Of a stretch of 64,000 bases of DNA, positions 8,622-17,182 are shown in pieces. The translations under genes were made by a program, and so were the position numbers. Under the pieces are notes generated by a model that was not told where the DNA came from, made no database searches, and saw only the letters and a program-made list of their open reading frames with translations. Each line of letters begins with the position of its first letter. The stretch's first letter is position 1. Source of the DNA: an uncultured Clostridia bacterium (GTDB lineage: Bacteria; Bacillota; Clostridia; Christensenellales; DTU072); assembly GCA_946621465.1 (NCBI GenBank), contig CAMOOO010000001.1, positions 1 through 64,000 on the forward strand, in the 5' to 3' direction.

Positions 8622-8682
8622 GGAGTACGCGAGGGAGAAACCCTTTTAGGCAAAATGGTTCTCTCCCTCGCGCTCCCTTTTC
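8622..8682 (+). terminator. terminator of the rhamnose operon
   Basis: The arm GCGAGGGAGAAACC (from 8629) pairs with GGTTCTCTCCCTCGC (to 8672) with one bulged base, around a 16-nt loop, followed by CTCCCTTTT. The stem is long and stable, but the T-run is short. It lies between convergent genes and may stop transcription from both sides. Confidence 0.7.
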
Positions 8683-8729
8683 CGAAAATTTCTTATTGAA
8701 TTTAGTGAATTTTGCGCTAAGAAAAGTTA

Positions 8730-9518
8730 TTATTTTTCTAGCAGTTTCAGCGCGTTTTTATAATTGATTTTATCCGTATCTTCTTTGCTTAGCCCCAGCG
8801 TTTTTTGCATGGTCAGTTCCATTGTGGGCGTGTGCCAGGGGGAGTCGGTACCAAACAGAAGTTTATCCGCGCCGTGCTTTTCGATGATTTTCAGCGCGGT
8901 GGAACGCGGCATGACGCCGTAGCCGAAAGAGACGTCGAAGTATACGTTCATTCCGCATAGGGTGGAAATGACCTCATCTCCGCAACTGAGTCCGCCCCAG
9001 TGGGCGAGAACGACGGGAGAGGAAAACTGTTCCAGCATCTTGACGGCGTTTTTTGGCATACACTTATAGGGCGGCTCGAACCCGAAGTCGAACCCTGCGT
9101 GGAATACGGTAATAAGTCCCAGTTCGGATATCTTTTTATAGAGGGGAAACAACCTTGTTTCGTCGGCGAAAAAGTGCTGATAATCGGGGTGGAATTTAAC
9201 TCCCTTTAATCCTAATTCTTTTATCCTCTCCACTTCTTCCGCGGCGTCCGGCGCGTCGGGATGGACGGAGCCGAAAGCAACCAGCTTTTCCGAATTGATC
9301 GAGGCAGCAAAGTCGTTTACCGAGTGCATTTGATGGGCGTTGGTGGCGATGTTAAGTACCACAGACCTATCTACCCCTTCTTTCTGCATAGAGAGTAACA
9401 GTCCCTCCGCCGTGCCGTCGGTGTAAGGAGTCAATCCGCCGGATACGAAGGAGAGGTTCTCCAGTGCGCGCGAAGCGATTTTAGTAGGGAAGCAGTGGGT
9501 ATGAAAGTCAATGAGCAT
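8730..9518 (-). CDS. amidohydrolase-family metal-dependent hydrolase
   Basis: The 262-residue TIM-barrel protein is of the Amidohydro_2 type (ACMSD/uracil-lyase-like group). Metal and catalytic residues are visible: 'DFHTH' at 4-8, 'GVKFHPDYQHF' near 108, 'VFHAGFDFG' near 140, 'LAHWGG' near 173 and 'LLFGTDSPW' near 222. The substrate is unknown; the family includes decarboxylases and C-C or C-N hydrolases. It follows aroE-aroK by 8 bases with no clear Shine-Dalgarno, which suggests translational coupling. A paralog with the same motif set lies at 46750-47550. Confidence 0.8.
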   Translation of the reverse strand: MLIDFHTHCFPTKIASRALENLSFVSGGLTPYTDGTAEGLLLSMQKEGVDRSVVLNIATNAHQMHSVNDFAASINSEKLVAFGSVHPDAPDAAEEVERIKELGLKGVKFHPDYQHFFADETRLFPLYKKISELGLITVFHAGFDFGFEPPYKCMPKNAVKMLEQFSSPVVLAHWGGLSCGDEVISTLCGMNVYFDVSFGYGVMPRSTALKIIEKHGADKLLFGTDSPWHTPTMELTMQKTLGLSKEDTDKINYKNALKLLEK

Positions 9519-9526
9519 AATTTTTA

Positions 9527-10789
9527 TTAAATCTTATCCGTAGGGTGAGAGAAGTATTCTTCTATCCGTGTAGTAATCTCTTTTTTACAGCTCTCTATAT
9601 CGCCGTTGTTGTCGACGGTGATGTCGGCGACAGACTCGTACAGGTCCTTTCGTTCGGCGTATATTTTCCGGATGGCCTCTTTGTCTTTGGAGAGGGGACG
9701 ACCGGTGGTTTCGAGTAGGTCGGTGTCACGACGGAGGTACACGACAAAGCCGTTCTGTACCAGTCTCTCGCGGTTAACTTTACGCAGTATGGAACCGCCG
9801 CCTGTGGCGATCAAAATGCCCCGTTCGAGGGAAAGATCGCGGATGACCTCCTGTTCCAGATCGCGGAAATATTCCTCGCCGTTTTTCTCGAAGATTTCCG
9901 GTATAGACATCCCGGCACGACGGATGATCTCGGCGTCTGCATCGACGAAACGCTTTTTGGAAGAAGCGGCAATGTACTGTCCGATGACCGACTTTCCGGA
10001 AGAGGGCATACCGACGAAAACGAGGTTGCTCTGCTCCCAGAGGATCTGCTTGAAGATTTCGTCGATTTTTTCTTTCGGTGTTACTTTATCAAAGAAAATA
10101 TCATAGCTCTTTACCGCCTGACTTACCAGCATATACAGTCCGTTGCAGGCGGGTATCCCCATCTTTTTCGCCTGATAAATAAGGCGTGTACGCAAAGGAT
10201 TATAGACGGCGTCTACGACACCTTTTACGTTTTTGAACTGTGTCAGGTCGCAAATAGCCCCGTCACAGTTGGGATACATTCCGACCGGCGTAGCATTGAT
10301 GATTATTTCCGTTTCATCATAATTTGGGGTATCCGTTCTACCAAGTAAAGTAACCGATTTTGCCCCTAAATAGTTCATCAGTGCATTTGCCATACAGGCG
10401 GTTCCGCCCCGGCCGAAGATGGTGATTACTTTGTCTTTTACGTCGATCCCATAGTAATCGAGCATGGCGTTCATACCGTAGAAATCGGTATTGTAACCGT
10501 AGGTGATACCGCCGCGCAAAATAACGGTATTGACCGCGCCGCAAAGGGCGGCTGTCTTATCCAAAAAGTCCACACTGTCAAAGGCCGTTTTCTTATGAGG
10601 GACGGTGACGTTGAGTCCGACGAAGTTGCCTCGTTTTATGATGTCTGCGGCAGTTTCCGTCTCGACGTCGTATAACTTATAGTCCTCTCCCAAGTGGCTG
10701 AATATAACGGGAGAAAAGCTGTGTCCGAGGGGGTGTCCGAGGAGTCCTACGCCTAAACTTTCTTGTTGGTATCTGGCTGCGGTGTCCAT
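9527..10789 (-). CDS. aroE-aroK: fused shikimate dehydrogenase - shikimate kinase
   Basis: One 420-residue polypeptide carries two consecutive shikimate-pathway steps. Residues ~12-250 are AroE: 'GHPLGHSFSP', catalytic Lys in 'NVTVPHKK', catalytic Asp in 'NTDFYGM', NADP loop 'FGRGGTACMA' and 'NATPVGMYPN'. Residues ~255-415 are AroK: Walker A 'GMPSSGKSVIG', shikimate site 'DADAEI', 'ATGGGSILR' and the lid Arg in 'TGRPLS'. The domains join with almost no linker. The start ATG is preceded by AAGGAG at a good distance. It sits 14 bases after lysA. It would convert 3-dehydroshikimate to shikimate 3-phosphate. Confidence 0.93.
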   Translation of the reverse strand: MDTAARYQQESLGVGLLGHPLGHSFSPVIFSHLGEDYKLYDVETETAADIIKRGNFVGLNVTVPHKKTAFDSVDFLDKTAALCGAVNTVILRGGITYGYNTDFYGMNAMLDYYGIDVKDKVITIFGRGGTACMANALMNYLGAKSVTLLGRTDTPNYDETEIIINATPVGMYPNCDGAICDLTQFKNVKGVVDAVYNPLRTRLIYQAKKMGIPACNGLYMLVSQAVKSYDIFFDKVTPKEKIDEIFKQILWEQSNLVFVGMPSSGKSVIGQYIAASSKKRFVDADAEIIRRAGMSIPEIFEKNGEEYFRDLEQEVIRDLSLERGILIATGGGSILRKVNRERLVQNGFVVYLRRDTDLLETTGRPLSKDKEAIRKIYAERKDLYESVADITVDNNGDIESCKKEITTRIEEYFSHPTDKI

Positions 10790-10803
10790 GCCTATGCTCC
10801 TTA

Positions 10804-12051
10804 TTATTTTTTGAATTCCGGGAGAATGTCGAAGGTGGCGAAATAATCGTCTACCGTTTCCGCCCGGCGGATGAGTTCATAACTGCCGTCTTTACGTAAC
10901 AGAACTTCTGCGCTACGCAGTTTACCGTTATAGTTGTATCCCATGGAGTATCCGTGCGCTCCGGCGTCGTGAATGGCGAGTAGGTCGCCTTTTTCTATCT
11001 CGGGTAAAGAACGGTCCACGGCGAATTTATCGGAGTTTTCGCACAGGCTCCCGACCACGTCGTACACCTTATTACAGGGCGCGTTTTCCTTGCCGAGGAC
11101 GGTGATGTGGTGATAGGCTCCGTAAATTGCCGGACGCATGAGGTTGGCGGCGCAAGCATCCACGCCGACGTATTCTTTATAGATGTGCTTAAAATGAATG
11201 GCTTTGGTAATAAGCATACCGTAGGGTCCGAGGACGTATCTGCCCATTTCGGTGAAGATGCGTATTCCGGTCCCTGCCAAAGTCTTTTCATAGGCCTTTC
11301 TGACCCCTTCGCCGATTAAACGAATGTCGTTCTTTTCCTGTTCGGGACGATAGGGGATACCTACACCGCCGCTGAGATTGACGAAAATAAATTTCGCGCC
11401 CGTTTCTTCTTGCAATTCTTTTACCGTAGTGAATAAAACTTCCGCAAGCGCCGGGTAGTAGTCGCTTCCCAACGTGTTGCTGGCAAGAAAGGCGTGAATA
11501 CCGAATTCTTTTACCCCTTCGGCTTGGAGACGTCTGACCGCCTCCGATAGCTGCGTTCTTGTCATGCCGTATTTCGCGTCGGCGGGCGTGCCCATGATCC
11601 TGTTATTGAGGGTGAAGTCCCCTCCGGGGTTATAGCGCATGCAGATGCGCTCGGGGATGCCGGCGACTTCTTTTAAAAAGTCAATATGAGTTATATCGTC
11701 GAGATTGATAAAGGCTCCCAGTTTTTTTGCCAGAACATATTCTTCCGGCGCCGTTTCGTTACTGCTGAACATGATTTCGTCACCGCTAAAGCCAAGTTTT
11801 TCCGCCATCAATAACTCTGTATAAGAAGAACAGTCCACGCCGCAACCCATCGCGCGAAGGAGTTTGAGTAAGACGGGATTGGGGGTGGCTTTGACGGCGA
11901 AGAACTCTTTAAAGCCCTTATTCCAGGAGAAGGCGTCGAGCAGTTCTTTGAAATTATCCTCTATTCCTTTTTCGTCGTAAACGTAATAGGGGGTGGGATA
12001 ACGAGAGGCGATCTCTCTGGCTTTTTCTTCGGTAATAAAACATTTTTTCAT
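10804..12051 (-). CDS. lysA: diaminopimelate decarboxylase
   Basis: This PLP enzyme (fold type III) makes L-lysine from meso-diaminopimelate. I chose ATG 12051 rather than ATG 12060, because the AAGGA site abuts the upper ATG with no spacing but sits 9 bases from the lower one. The product is 415 residues. Key motifs are PLP lysine 'FAVKATPNP' near 53, 'GCGVDCSSYTEL' near 71, 'FSSNE' near 95, 'NLSGGVGIPY' near 225, 'TEMGRYVLGPYG' near 270 and the catalytic Cys in 'VGSLCENSDKFA' near 335. A related substrate such as another amino acid cannot be fully excluded. It is the first gene of a minus-strand operon with aroE-aroK. Confidence 0.85.
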   Translation of the reverse strand: MKKCFITEEKAREIASRYPTPYYVYDEKGIEDNFKELLDAFSWNKGFKEFFAVKATPNPVLLKLLRAMGCGVDCSSYTELLMAEKLGFSGDEIMFSSNETAPEEYVLAKKLGAFINLDDITHIDFLKEVAGIPERICMRYNPGGDFTLNNRIMGTPADAKYGMTRTQLSEAVRRLQAEGVKEFGIHAFLASNTLGSDYYPALAEVLFTTVKELQEETGAKFIFVNLSGGVGIPYRPEQEKNDIRLIGEGVRKAYEKTLAGTGIRIFTEMGRYVLGPYGMLITKAIHFKHIYKEYVGVDACAANLMRPAIYGAYHHITVLGKENAPCNKVYDVVGSLCENSDKFAVDRSLPEIEKGDLLAIHDAGAHGYSMGYNYNGKLRSAEVLLRKDGSYELIRRAETVDDYFATFDILPEFKK

Positions 12052-12084
12052 GGGATCCATTCCTTGTTTTAATAGAATGCTTTT

Positions 12085-12113
12085 ATTATATCAAAGGCAA
12101 AATCGACCGTCAA
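12085..12113 (-). promoter_or_regulatory. promoter of the lysA operon
   Basis: On the minus strand, TTGACG (12113-12108), a 17-bp spacer, then TATAAT (12090-12085). The -35 box is half of an inverted repeat whose other half is the -35 of the divergent mrp promoter. Confidence 0.75.
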
Positions 12114-12126
12114 CAAAAAAGTTGAC
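12109..12126. promoter_or_regulatory. inverted repeat linking two back-to-back -35 boxes
   Basis: GTCAAC-AAAAAA-GTTGAC is a perfect 6-bp inverted repeat. Each arm overlaps the -35 hexamer of one of the divergent promoters (lysA leftward, mrp rightward). It may be simple geometry or a shared operator. Confidence 0.5.
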
Positions 12127-12151
12127 TTTTTATTTATATATGTAGTATAAT
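12122..12151 (+). promoter_or_regulatory. promoter of the mrp operon
   Basis: TTGACT at 12122-12127, an 18-bp spacer, TATAAT at 12146-12151. The first gene starts ~60 bases downstream after a TTAGGAG ribosome site. Confidence 0.75.
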
Positions 12152-12210
12152 ATTTTCTGTATGGGAATAATTGCATCAAAATAAATATCCCAATCACTTT
12201 AGGAGTATAA

Positions 12211-13029
12211 ATGTCAGATTCTTGTAACCACGATTGTTCTAATTGCGCATCCAAATGCGATCATGCTATTACTTTTGAACCTCAAAACAAAGACAGCAAC
12301 GTAAAGAGCGTCATTGCCGTCATCAGCGGTAAAGGGGGAGTCGGTAAGTCCTCCGTTTCTTCTTTACTGGGGTCTTATTATAATAAACACGGAAAGAAGG
12401 TCGCTCTTCTCGACGCCGACATCACCGGACCGTCCATACCGAAAGCGTTTGGCATCCATGGGAATGCCGTCGGCGACGAAACGGGAGTATATCCTGCGGA
12501 AACGGCGGAAGGGATTAAACTAATCAGCCTTAACCTTTTAGTGGAAGAGGAGACAACCCCCGTCGTATGGCGCGGACCGGTCATTGCCTCTTGCGTCAAA
12601 CAATTCTGGACGGACGTTAAATGGGGAGATATCGACGTTATGATCGTCGACTGCCCGCCCGGCACCGGCGACGTACCGCTTACCGTATTCCAATCCATTC
12701 CAGTTAAAGGTATCGTTGTTGTCACTTCTCCCCAGGATCTGGTCTCTCTTATCGTAGAAAAAGCGGTAAAGATGGCGAACATGATGAACATACCCATTCT
12801 GGGGCTGGTGGAGAACATGGCGTACTTTACCTGTCCCGATTGCGGAAAAGACCACTACATTTTCGGAAAAAGTAAAATAGAAGAGACGGCAAAGAAATTC
12901 GGTATAGATAACTTTGTTTCTTTGCCTATGGACCCCACCCTCGCCGCCCTTTGCGATCAAGGCAAGGTGGAACTTGCCTCGACCGAGCGGATAGCGGCAT
13001 TCGCCGAGAATCTCTCGCAAAAGTTTTAA
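12211..13029 (+). CDS. Mrp/NBP35-type iron-sulfur cluster carrier ATPase
   Basis: This 272-residue P-loop ATPase (Mrp/ApbC family) binds and transfers Fe-S clusters. It has an N-terminal Cys cluster (C-x3-C-x2-C-x3-C within residues 5-16), which resembles NBP35, then deviant Walker A 'GKGGVGKSS' near 36, 'DADITGPS' near 64, switch 'DCPPGTGD' near 148 and the C-terminal 'CPDC' pair near 208. Both Cys motifs are present, so it can probably hold a cluster at the N-terminus as well as at the dimer interface. It is the first gene after the divergent promoter and stands 7 bases before a Cys-rich redox protein. Confidence 0.88.
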   Translation: MSDSCNHDCSNCASKCDHAITFEPQNKDSNVKSVIAVISGKGGVGKSSVSSLLGSYYNKHGKKVALLDADITGPSIPKAFGIHGNAVGDETGVYPAETAEGIKLISLNLLVEEETTPVVWRGPVIASCVKQFWTDVKWGDIDVMIVDCPPGTGDVPLTVFQSIPVKGIVVVTSPQDLVSLIVEKAVKMANMMNIPILGLVENMAYFTCPDCGKDHYIFGKSKIEETAKKFGIDNFVSLPMDPTLAALCDQGKVELASTERIAAFAENLSQKF

Positions 13030-13036
13030 TTTTCTT

Positions 13037-13468
13037 ATGGACAAAAGAGAACGAGCAAAAGAATTATTTACGCAAGGATATAATTGCGCCCAAGCCGTCG
13101 CAGGAGCGTTCTGCGAGGAGGTCGGTCTGCCGCTGGAGTCTTGCGTGAAGGCTGTATCCGGATTCGGTGGCGGCATAGGAAGATTAAGAGAGGTGTGCGG
13201 AGCATTCTCCGGTATCGTATTCGTCCTCAGCATGATAAAAGGCTATGACGAAGCGGAGGATACCGAAGGCAAAAAAGCTCTGTACGAACTTATTCGCCGC
13301 GCCGCGGATATGTTTAAAGAGCGGAACGGGTCGATTATCTGCCGTGAATTACTTGGCGGCGTCGCTGCCGGCGGAACTCCGGAAAAGAGAACGGAAGAAT
13401 ACTATAAAAAAAGACCGTGCGTGGAACTGGTCGGTGACGCCGCAGATATTTTATCACAAATACTTTAA
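13037..13468 (+). CDS. C_GCAxxG_C_C family redox protein
   Basis: The 143-residue protein carries the family signature: 'YNCAQAV' near residue 16, Cys in 'GAFCEEVG', Cys in 'ESCVKAVSGFGGGIGRLREVCGAFSG' and a further Cys in 'SIICRELLG' near 100. The family name comes from this C...GCAxxG...C...C spacing. Members are thought to be redox or iron-sulfur related, but their exact role is not established. Placement right after the Mrp carrier fits an Fe-S protein (inference). The start ATG is 7 bases after the Mrp stop. Confidence 0.8.
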   Translation: MDKRERAKELFTQGYNCAQAVAGAFCEEVGLPLESCVKAVSGFGGGIGRLREVCGAFSGIVFVLSMIKGYDEAEDTEGKKALYELIRRAADMFKERNGSIICRELLGGVAAGGTPEKRTEEYYKKRPCVELVGDAADILSQIL

Positions 13469-13488
13469 TAAAAAATTTGGAGAGAACT

Positions 13489-14562
13489 ATGACGAAGAAA
13501 AAGCTAATTGGGATCATTATCGGAGCGGTATGCTTTGTGGCATTGCTCCTCGTTGCAACTTTTTACGATCTGAAGATCAACGCCGCTTTGGGTAATGCCG
13601 ACAGCGTCTACGGACAGTTTTTCCGTTTGTTCGGCGAACTCACCGGCTGGATCGTCATCCCCATCGCCGGAGCTTTTTTGTTCCATGCCACCCCCAAGAG
13701 AGGTAAAGGCGGCATCATCTTTAAAGTGGTGTGGACGCTGGTGACCTTCGTCGGCTGGATACTGAGCCTTAAGTATGTATTGGAAGAATTCACCGGCAGT
13801 TCTTATATGGACGGGTATTATTCCTCTCCTTATAGCCACGTCATCATCTACGCTATCGTATTCGGTGCCATCTTGACGGCCGCTCACATCTTCGGAACGG
13901 GCAGACTGCCCAAGGAAACCATCTATAAACTGGCTATGTTTGCCGCGGCGTTGCTGCTTGCCGTAGCTATCTCGCAGGTATTTACCAACGTTATGAAATT
14001 AACGTGGACCCGTCAGCGTTTCCGCAACCTGCCTATCGGTAACGGCGGTTCCGATTCGACGGGATATACGCCCTGGTATCATCCGAACTTCGGAAAAAAC
14101 AAGGGGACTAACTATTTCCCCGACAGCGCCGGCATGAAAGAAAGCGACGCCTATAAGTCTTTCCCCAGCGGTCACACTGCCGGAGCGGCGTTGTCCTTTG
14201 TTATCGTCATGCTCCCCGACCTTTTTGAGAAACTGAAAAAGTATAAAATCTACTTCCTTCTCGTTGCCATTGTCTATACGGCGGCCGTTGCCGTTTCCCG
14301 TATCGTCAACCGCGCACACTATCTGTCGGACACCCTGTTCGGCGGATATATCGGAATGCTTTCTTCCTTTGCAGCTATTGCCATTGTCAAAAAGCTGACG
14401 ACATGGGGCAATAAAAAATTCTCCCGGCTGATACCTTGCGCAGCGCAAGCGGATGCTCCGGCGGAGATCACCGATATTCCGGAAGAGGCTTTAGAAGAAG
14501 CTCCGGAACAAGCACCGGAAGAAGCACCCGTAGAGCCGGCGGCGGAAGAGGCGGCAGAATAA
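13489..14562 (+). CDS. PAP2-superfamily membrane phosphatase
   Basis: Start ATG 13489 is chosen because GGAGAG lies ~5 bases upstream. The 357-residue protein has an N-terminal membrane helix and ~6 segments in total. The PAP2 triad region is present: 'KLTWTRQRFR' (motif 1, with RF in place of RP), 'SFPSGHTAGA' (motif 2) and 'SRIVNRAHYLSDTLFG' (motif 3). Such enzymes dephosphorylate lipid phosphates such as undecaprenyl pyrophosphate or phosphatidic acid. A ~115-residue stretch before motif 1 is longer than in minimal members. The last ~30 residues are an Ala/Pro/Glu low-complexity tail. It precedes an acyl-AMP ligase, which suggests lipid metabolism. Confidence 0.8.
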   Translation: MTKKKLIGIIIGAVCFVALLLVATFYDLKINAALGNADSVYGQFFRLFGELTGWIVIPIAGAFLFHATPKRGKGGIIFKVVWTLVTFVGWILSLKYVLEEFTGSSYMDGYYSSPYSHVIIYAIVFGAILTAAHIFGTGRLPKETIYKLAMFAAALLLAVAISQVFTNVMKLTWTRQRFRNLPIGNGGSDSTGYTPWYHPNFGKNKGTNYFPDSAGMKESDAYKSFPSGHTAGAALSFVIVMLPDLFEKLKKYKIYFLLVAIVYTAAVAVSRIVNRAHYLSDTLFGGYIGMLSSFAAIAIVKKLTTWGNKKFSRLIPCAAQADAPAEITDIPEEALEEAPEQAPEEAPVEPAAEEAAE

Positions 14563-14584
14563 AAAAATTATCAGAGGTTTAAAC

Positions 14585-16342
14585 GTGTTTACACTCGATA
14601 CCAACCAATCCATGTATGGATACATCAAAGAAAACAATCTCGATCCGAAAGAGGTCAAACTGGTCTATTTCGGCAGAAAGATCACTTTTGACAAACTTTG
14701 GCACGAAGTCGATTGTCTGGCTACTTTCTTATACGAAAGGGGCGTAAAAAAAGGAGACAGCGTTATTCTGTGCTTGCCCAACGTTCCGCAAGCGGTCATT
14801 ACGCTGTACGCCGTCAATAAAATCGGCGCAGTCGCCAATATCGTCCACCCCAAGATCGGAACGAAGGCGCTATTAAAGATCGTCCACGAAACGGCCACCG
14901 CCTGGGTCTTTTTGTATAGCAAAGTCAGCCGCACCCACGGCAGGTCTTTGAAAAAGGCAGGCGTAAACGTCGTCAATTGCCGTATAAGCCAGTTTATGGG
15001 CGGCTTCCCCAAGCTCCTCGTTGGTCTTTCGGAAGTGTTCGGCACCCGTCACGCAAGCATTGATTTCCGTAGGACGATGGTAAAGGCTAAAGATATCGAC
15101 ATTGCCGTTAACGGAAAGGACCCTGCGGTATACCTGCATAGTAGCGGAACGACCGGACAATCCAAAACGGTAGTCCTCTCGTCGTATGCCATGAACGAGC
15201 TTGCCGGAAAGGCCTGCGGATGGGTAGGGAAACAGGTCAACCTGGGCAGAGGGGACTCGTCGATCATGCTGTTGCCCCTTTTCCACGGCTTCGGTCTGGG
15301 CGTATGCCTGCACTATCCGATGTTGTCCGGTAAAAATATTCTTTTGCCGGCCTTTGACGCCAAAAAGGGTGTGGAGCTACTCAGAAAGTACCCCACCTCA
15401 ATGGTCTGTTGCGTCCCCAGTATGCTCGCCAGAATGTGCAAACAAAAAGGCTTTGAAGGGGAGCATCTTAAGCATATAAAGACTTTCTTTATCGGCGGCG
15501 ATAAACTGGATGATAAACTGCGCGAAAAGGTGGAGAAGATCCTGATCGACAACGGTAGTCCAGCTCGCCTGTACGAGGGCTTTGGACTGAGCGAATTCGC
15601 TAGCCTTACGCACCTTAATATCAAACACCGTTGCGACGGCACCGTCGGTCAACCCATGCCCACCGTCAAAGCCAAGATTGTCGACGAAAAGGGCAACGAT
15701 TGTCCGCCCGAAGTCGAAGGCGAACTCTATATCTCCGGCACTTCGATGATGCTCGGCTACCTCAACCAAAAGACCGATTTTGTCCGGGATGAAGAGGGTA
15801 CCGTTTGGTTCCCAACCGGCGACTTCGGCTATATCGACAAAGATGACTTCCTCTACTATAAAGGCAGACTGAAACGTCTGATAAAAATCGGCGGTGTCAA
15901 TATCTTCCCCCAAGAAGTGGAAACGGTCGCCTGTATGTTGAAAGAAGTAGAGAACGCCTGCGCCGTGCGTATTTTGCAGAACGGCAAACCGGCGATACGT
16001 CTGCTCGTCGTATTAAAAGACAAAGGACACTTGACGCCTCTTCTCAAAATGAGGATTAAAGACACCGTCCGCGATCATATCTTGCCCTACGCCGTACCTC
16101 GTGAGATCGAAGCGGTAGACGCCATTAAATTAAACACGATGGGCAAAAGCGATTATAAATTCTACGAGGACAAAGAAAATAAAAACGCCGTCTACGTAGA
16201 TAACGGACGGAAGAAGAGCAAGAAAAATGTTGTCAAAAAGAAGAAGTTTACCATAACAAAAGTTCCCAGACCAGTCCAGCCGGAGTCAAGTGCCGCTACG
16301 CCGGAAAAAAAGCCGGAAGCGGAGGTACATACGGATAACTGA
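14585..16342 (+). CDS. class I adenylate-forming enzyme (fatty acyl-CoA/AMP ligase-like)
   Basis: The 585-residue protein is an ANL superfamily ligase that would activate a carboxylic acid as acyl-AMP. Visible motifs: 'VILCLPNVPQAVITLYAVNKIGA' near 60, P-loop 'YLHSSGTTGQSK' near 182, 'LPLFHGFGLGVCLHYP' near 230, 'YEGFGLSEFA' near 330, 'PTGDFGYID' near 412, 'KIGGVNIFPQEVE' near 437 and the catalytic Lys in 'NTMGKSDYKF' near 518. The substrate is likely a fatty acid by overall similarity, but this is inference. The C-terminus extends in a Lys-rich then Pro-rich tail (~residues 535-585). It is a paralog of the loading domain of the NRPS at 29323. Confidence 0.8.
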   Translation: MFTLDTNQSMYGYIKENNLDPKEVKLVYFGRKITFDKLWHEVDCLATFLYERGVKKGDSVILCLPNVPQAVITLYAVNKIGAVANIVHPKIGTKALLKIVHETATAWVFLYSKVSRTHGRSLKKAGVNVVNCRISQFMGGFPKLLVGLSEVFGTRHASIDFRRTMVKAKDIDIAVNGKDPAVYLHSSGTTGQSKTVVLSSYAMNELAGKACGWVGKQVNLGRGDSSIMLLPLFHGFGLGVCLHYPMLSGKNILLPAFDAKKGVELLRKYPTSMVCCVPSMLARMCKQKGFEGEHLKHIKTFFIGGDKLDDKLREKVEKILIDNGSPARLYEGFGLSEFASLTHLNIKHRCDGTVGQPMPTVKAKIVDEKGNDCPPEVEGELYISGTSMMLGYLNQKTDFVRDEEGTVWFPTGDFGYIDKDDFLYYKGRLKRLIKIGGVNIFPQEVETVACMLKEVENACAVRILQNGKPAIRLLVVLKDKGHLTPLLKMRIKDTVRDHILPYAVPREIEAVDAIKLNTMGKSDYKFYEDKENKNAVYVDNGRKKSKKNVVKKKKFTITKVPRPVQPESSAATPEKKPEAEVHTDN

Positions 16343-16378
16343 TTTCCGGTTAGACAAAATACAACAGATACCGACTAA

Positions 16379-16409
16379 AAGAGCCGTTTTCCCATGGAAG
16401 ACGGCTCTT
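16379..16409. terminator. strong hairpin between the ligase gene and minD
   Basis: A 14-bp stem with one G-T pair closes on the triplet CAT: AAGAGCCGTTTTCC and GGAAGACGGCTCTT. There is no T-run after it (ATACTATTGG follows), so it is a weak terminator or a processing or regulatory hairpin. An ATG at 16394 lies in its loop region and is therefore unlikely to be the minD start. Confidence 0.55.
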
Positions 16410-16420
16410 ATACTATTGGC

Positions 16421-17182
16421 ATGGCAAGAACGATGGTAATAACGTCCGGAAAGGGCGGAGTAGGCAAAACGACCTGTTGCGCCGGGATAGGAACGGCGTT
16501 AGCGGCGCGAGGCAAAAAGACCCTGCTTATGGAAGGGGACGTGGGACTCAATAACCTGGATGCCGTCCTGGCGGTGGAAGATAAAATTCTCTACGAAATG
16601 AGCGAAGTTGCCTGCGGAAAAATTTCTCTCTTTGAATGTATAATGCCCATACGCGATAATCTCTTTTTATTGCCGTCGATCGGCACGTCGGTAGCTTTGT
16701 TGACGGCGGAATTCTTTATGGAAACCATCGAAAAACTGCGGACGGAATTCGACTATATACTGATCGATTCTCCGGCGGGACTGGAAGAAGGTTTCCACCG
16801 CTCCGTCGTCGGCGCGCAAGAAGCTATCATTGTCACCACCCCACACGTAACCAGCATTCGGGACGGATATAAAACTTCCAGAGTGATTGCCCAATACGAT
16901 ATGAAGAGGATAGAACTGATTGTCAACAGAGTGCGCGGCGAGTACGTCTACAAAAAGGAATCCCTTTCTCCGGAGGAGATTGCGGATATGATGCAACTAC
17001 CCCTTTGCGGCGTCATTCCGGAAGAGAACGTCATCAACCTCGGCTATGCCATGGAAAGGACCGTTGCGGCAATGTCCTTTTCCCTTATTGCCGCCCATAT
17101 CGACGGGGGCGAAAGAAAGATTTTCGACTGCACTTCCTCGTATAAAGGGTGGAAAAATCGCCTGAAAAGGTGGCTGTCATGA
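16421..17182 (+). CDS. minD: septum site-determining ATPase MinD
   Basis: MinD positions the division septum by membrane-bound ATPase oscillation or polar retention. Start ATG 16421 gives 253 residues beginning 'MARTMVITSGKGGVGKTT', the usual MinD N-terminus; an upstream ATG at 16394 lies within a hairpin. Motifs are deviant Walker A (KGGVGKT), 'GDVGLNNLDAVLAVED' and Walker B 'DYILIDSPAGLE'. The C-terminus ends in a basic amphipathic stretch 'GWKNRLKRWLS' that fits a membrane-targeting helix. There is no clear Shine-Dalgarno; a TATACT at 16409-16414 lies 6 bases upstream, so a leaderless start is possible. minE overlaps its stop; no minC is present. Confidence 0.9.
   Translation: MARTMVITSGKGGVGKTTCCAGIGTALAARGKKTLLMEGDVGLNNLDAVLAVEDKILYEMSEVACGKISLFECIMPIRDNLFLLPSIGTSVALLTAEFFMETIEKLRTEFDYILIDSPAGLEEGFHRSVVGAQEAIIVTTPHVTSIRDGYKTSRVIAQYDMKRIELIVNRVRGEYVYKKESLSPEEIADMMQLPLCGVIPEENVINLGYAMERTVAAMSFSLIAAHIDGGERKIFDCTSSYKGWKNRLKRWLS

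Noticed and set aside
12052-12060. Upper ATG for lysA
   Set aside because: The ribosome site touches it with no spacer; the lower ATG has proper spacing.
12538-13233. 231-residue minus-strand frame over the Mrp and redox protein genes
   Set aside because: Shadow of two genes with clear motifs on the plus strand.
16394-16420. Upstream ATG for minD
   Set aside because: It lies in the loop of a hairpin and would add residues not found in MinD; ATG 16421 gives the normal N-terminus.
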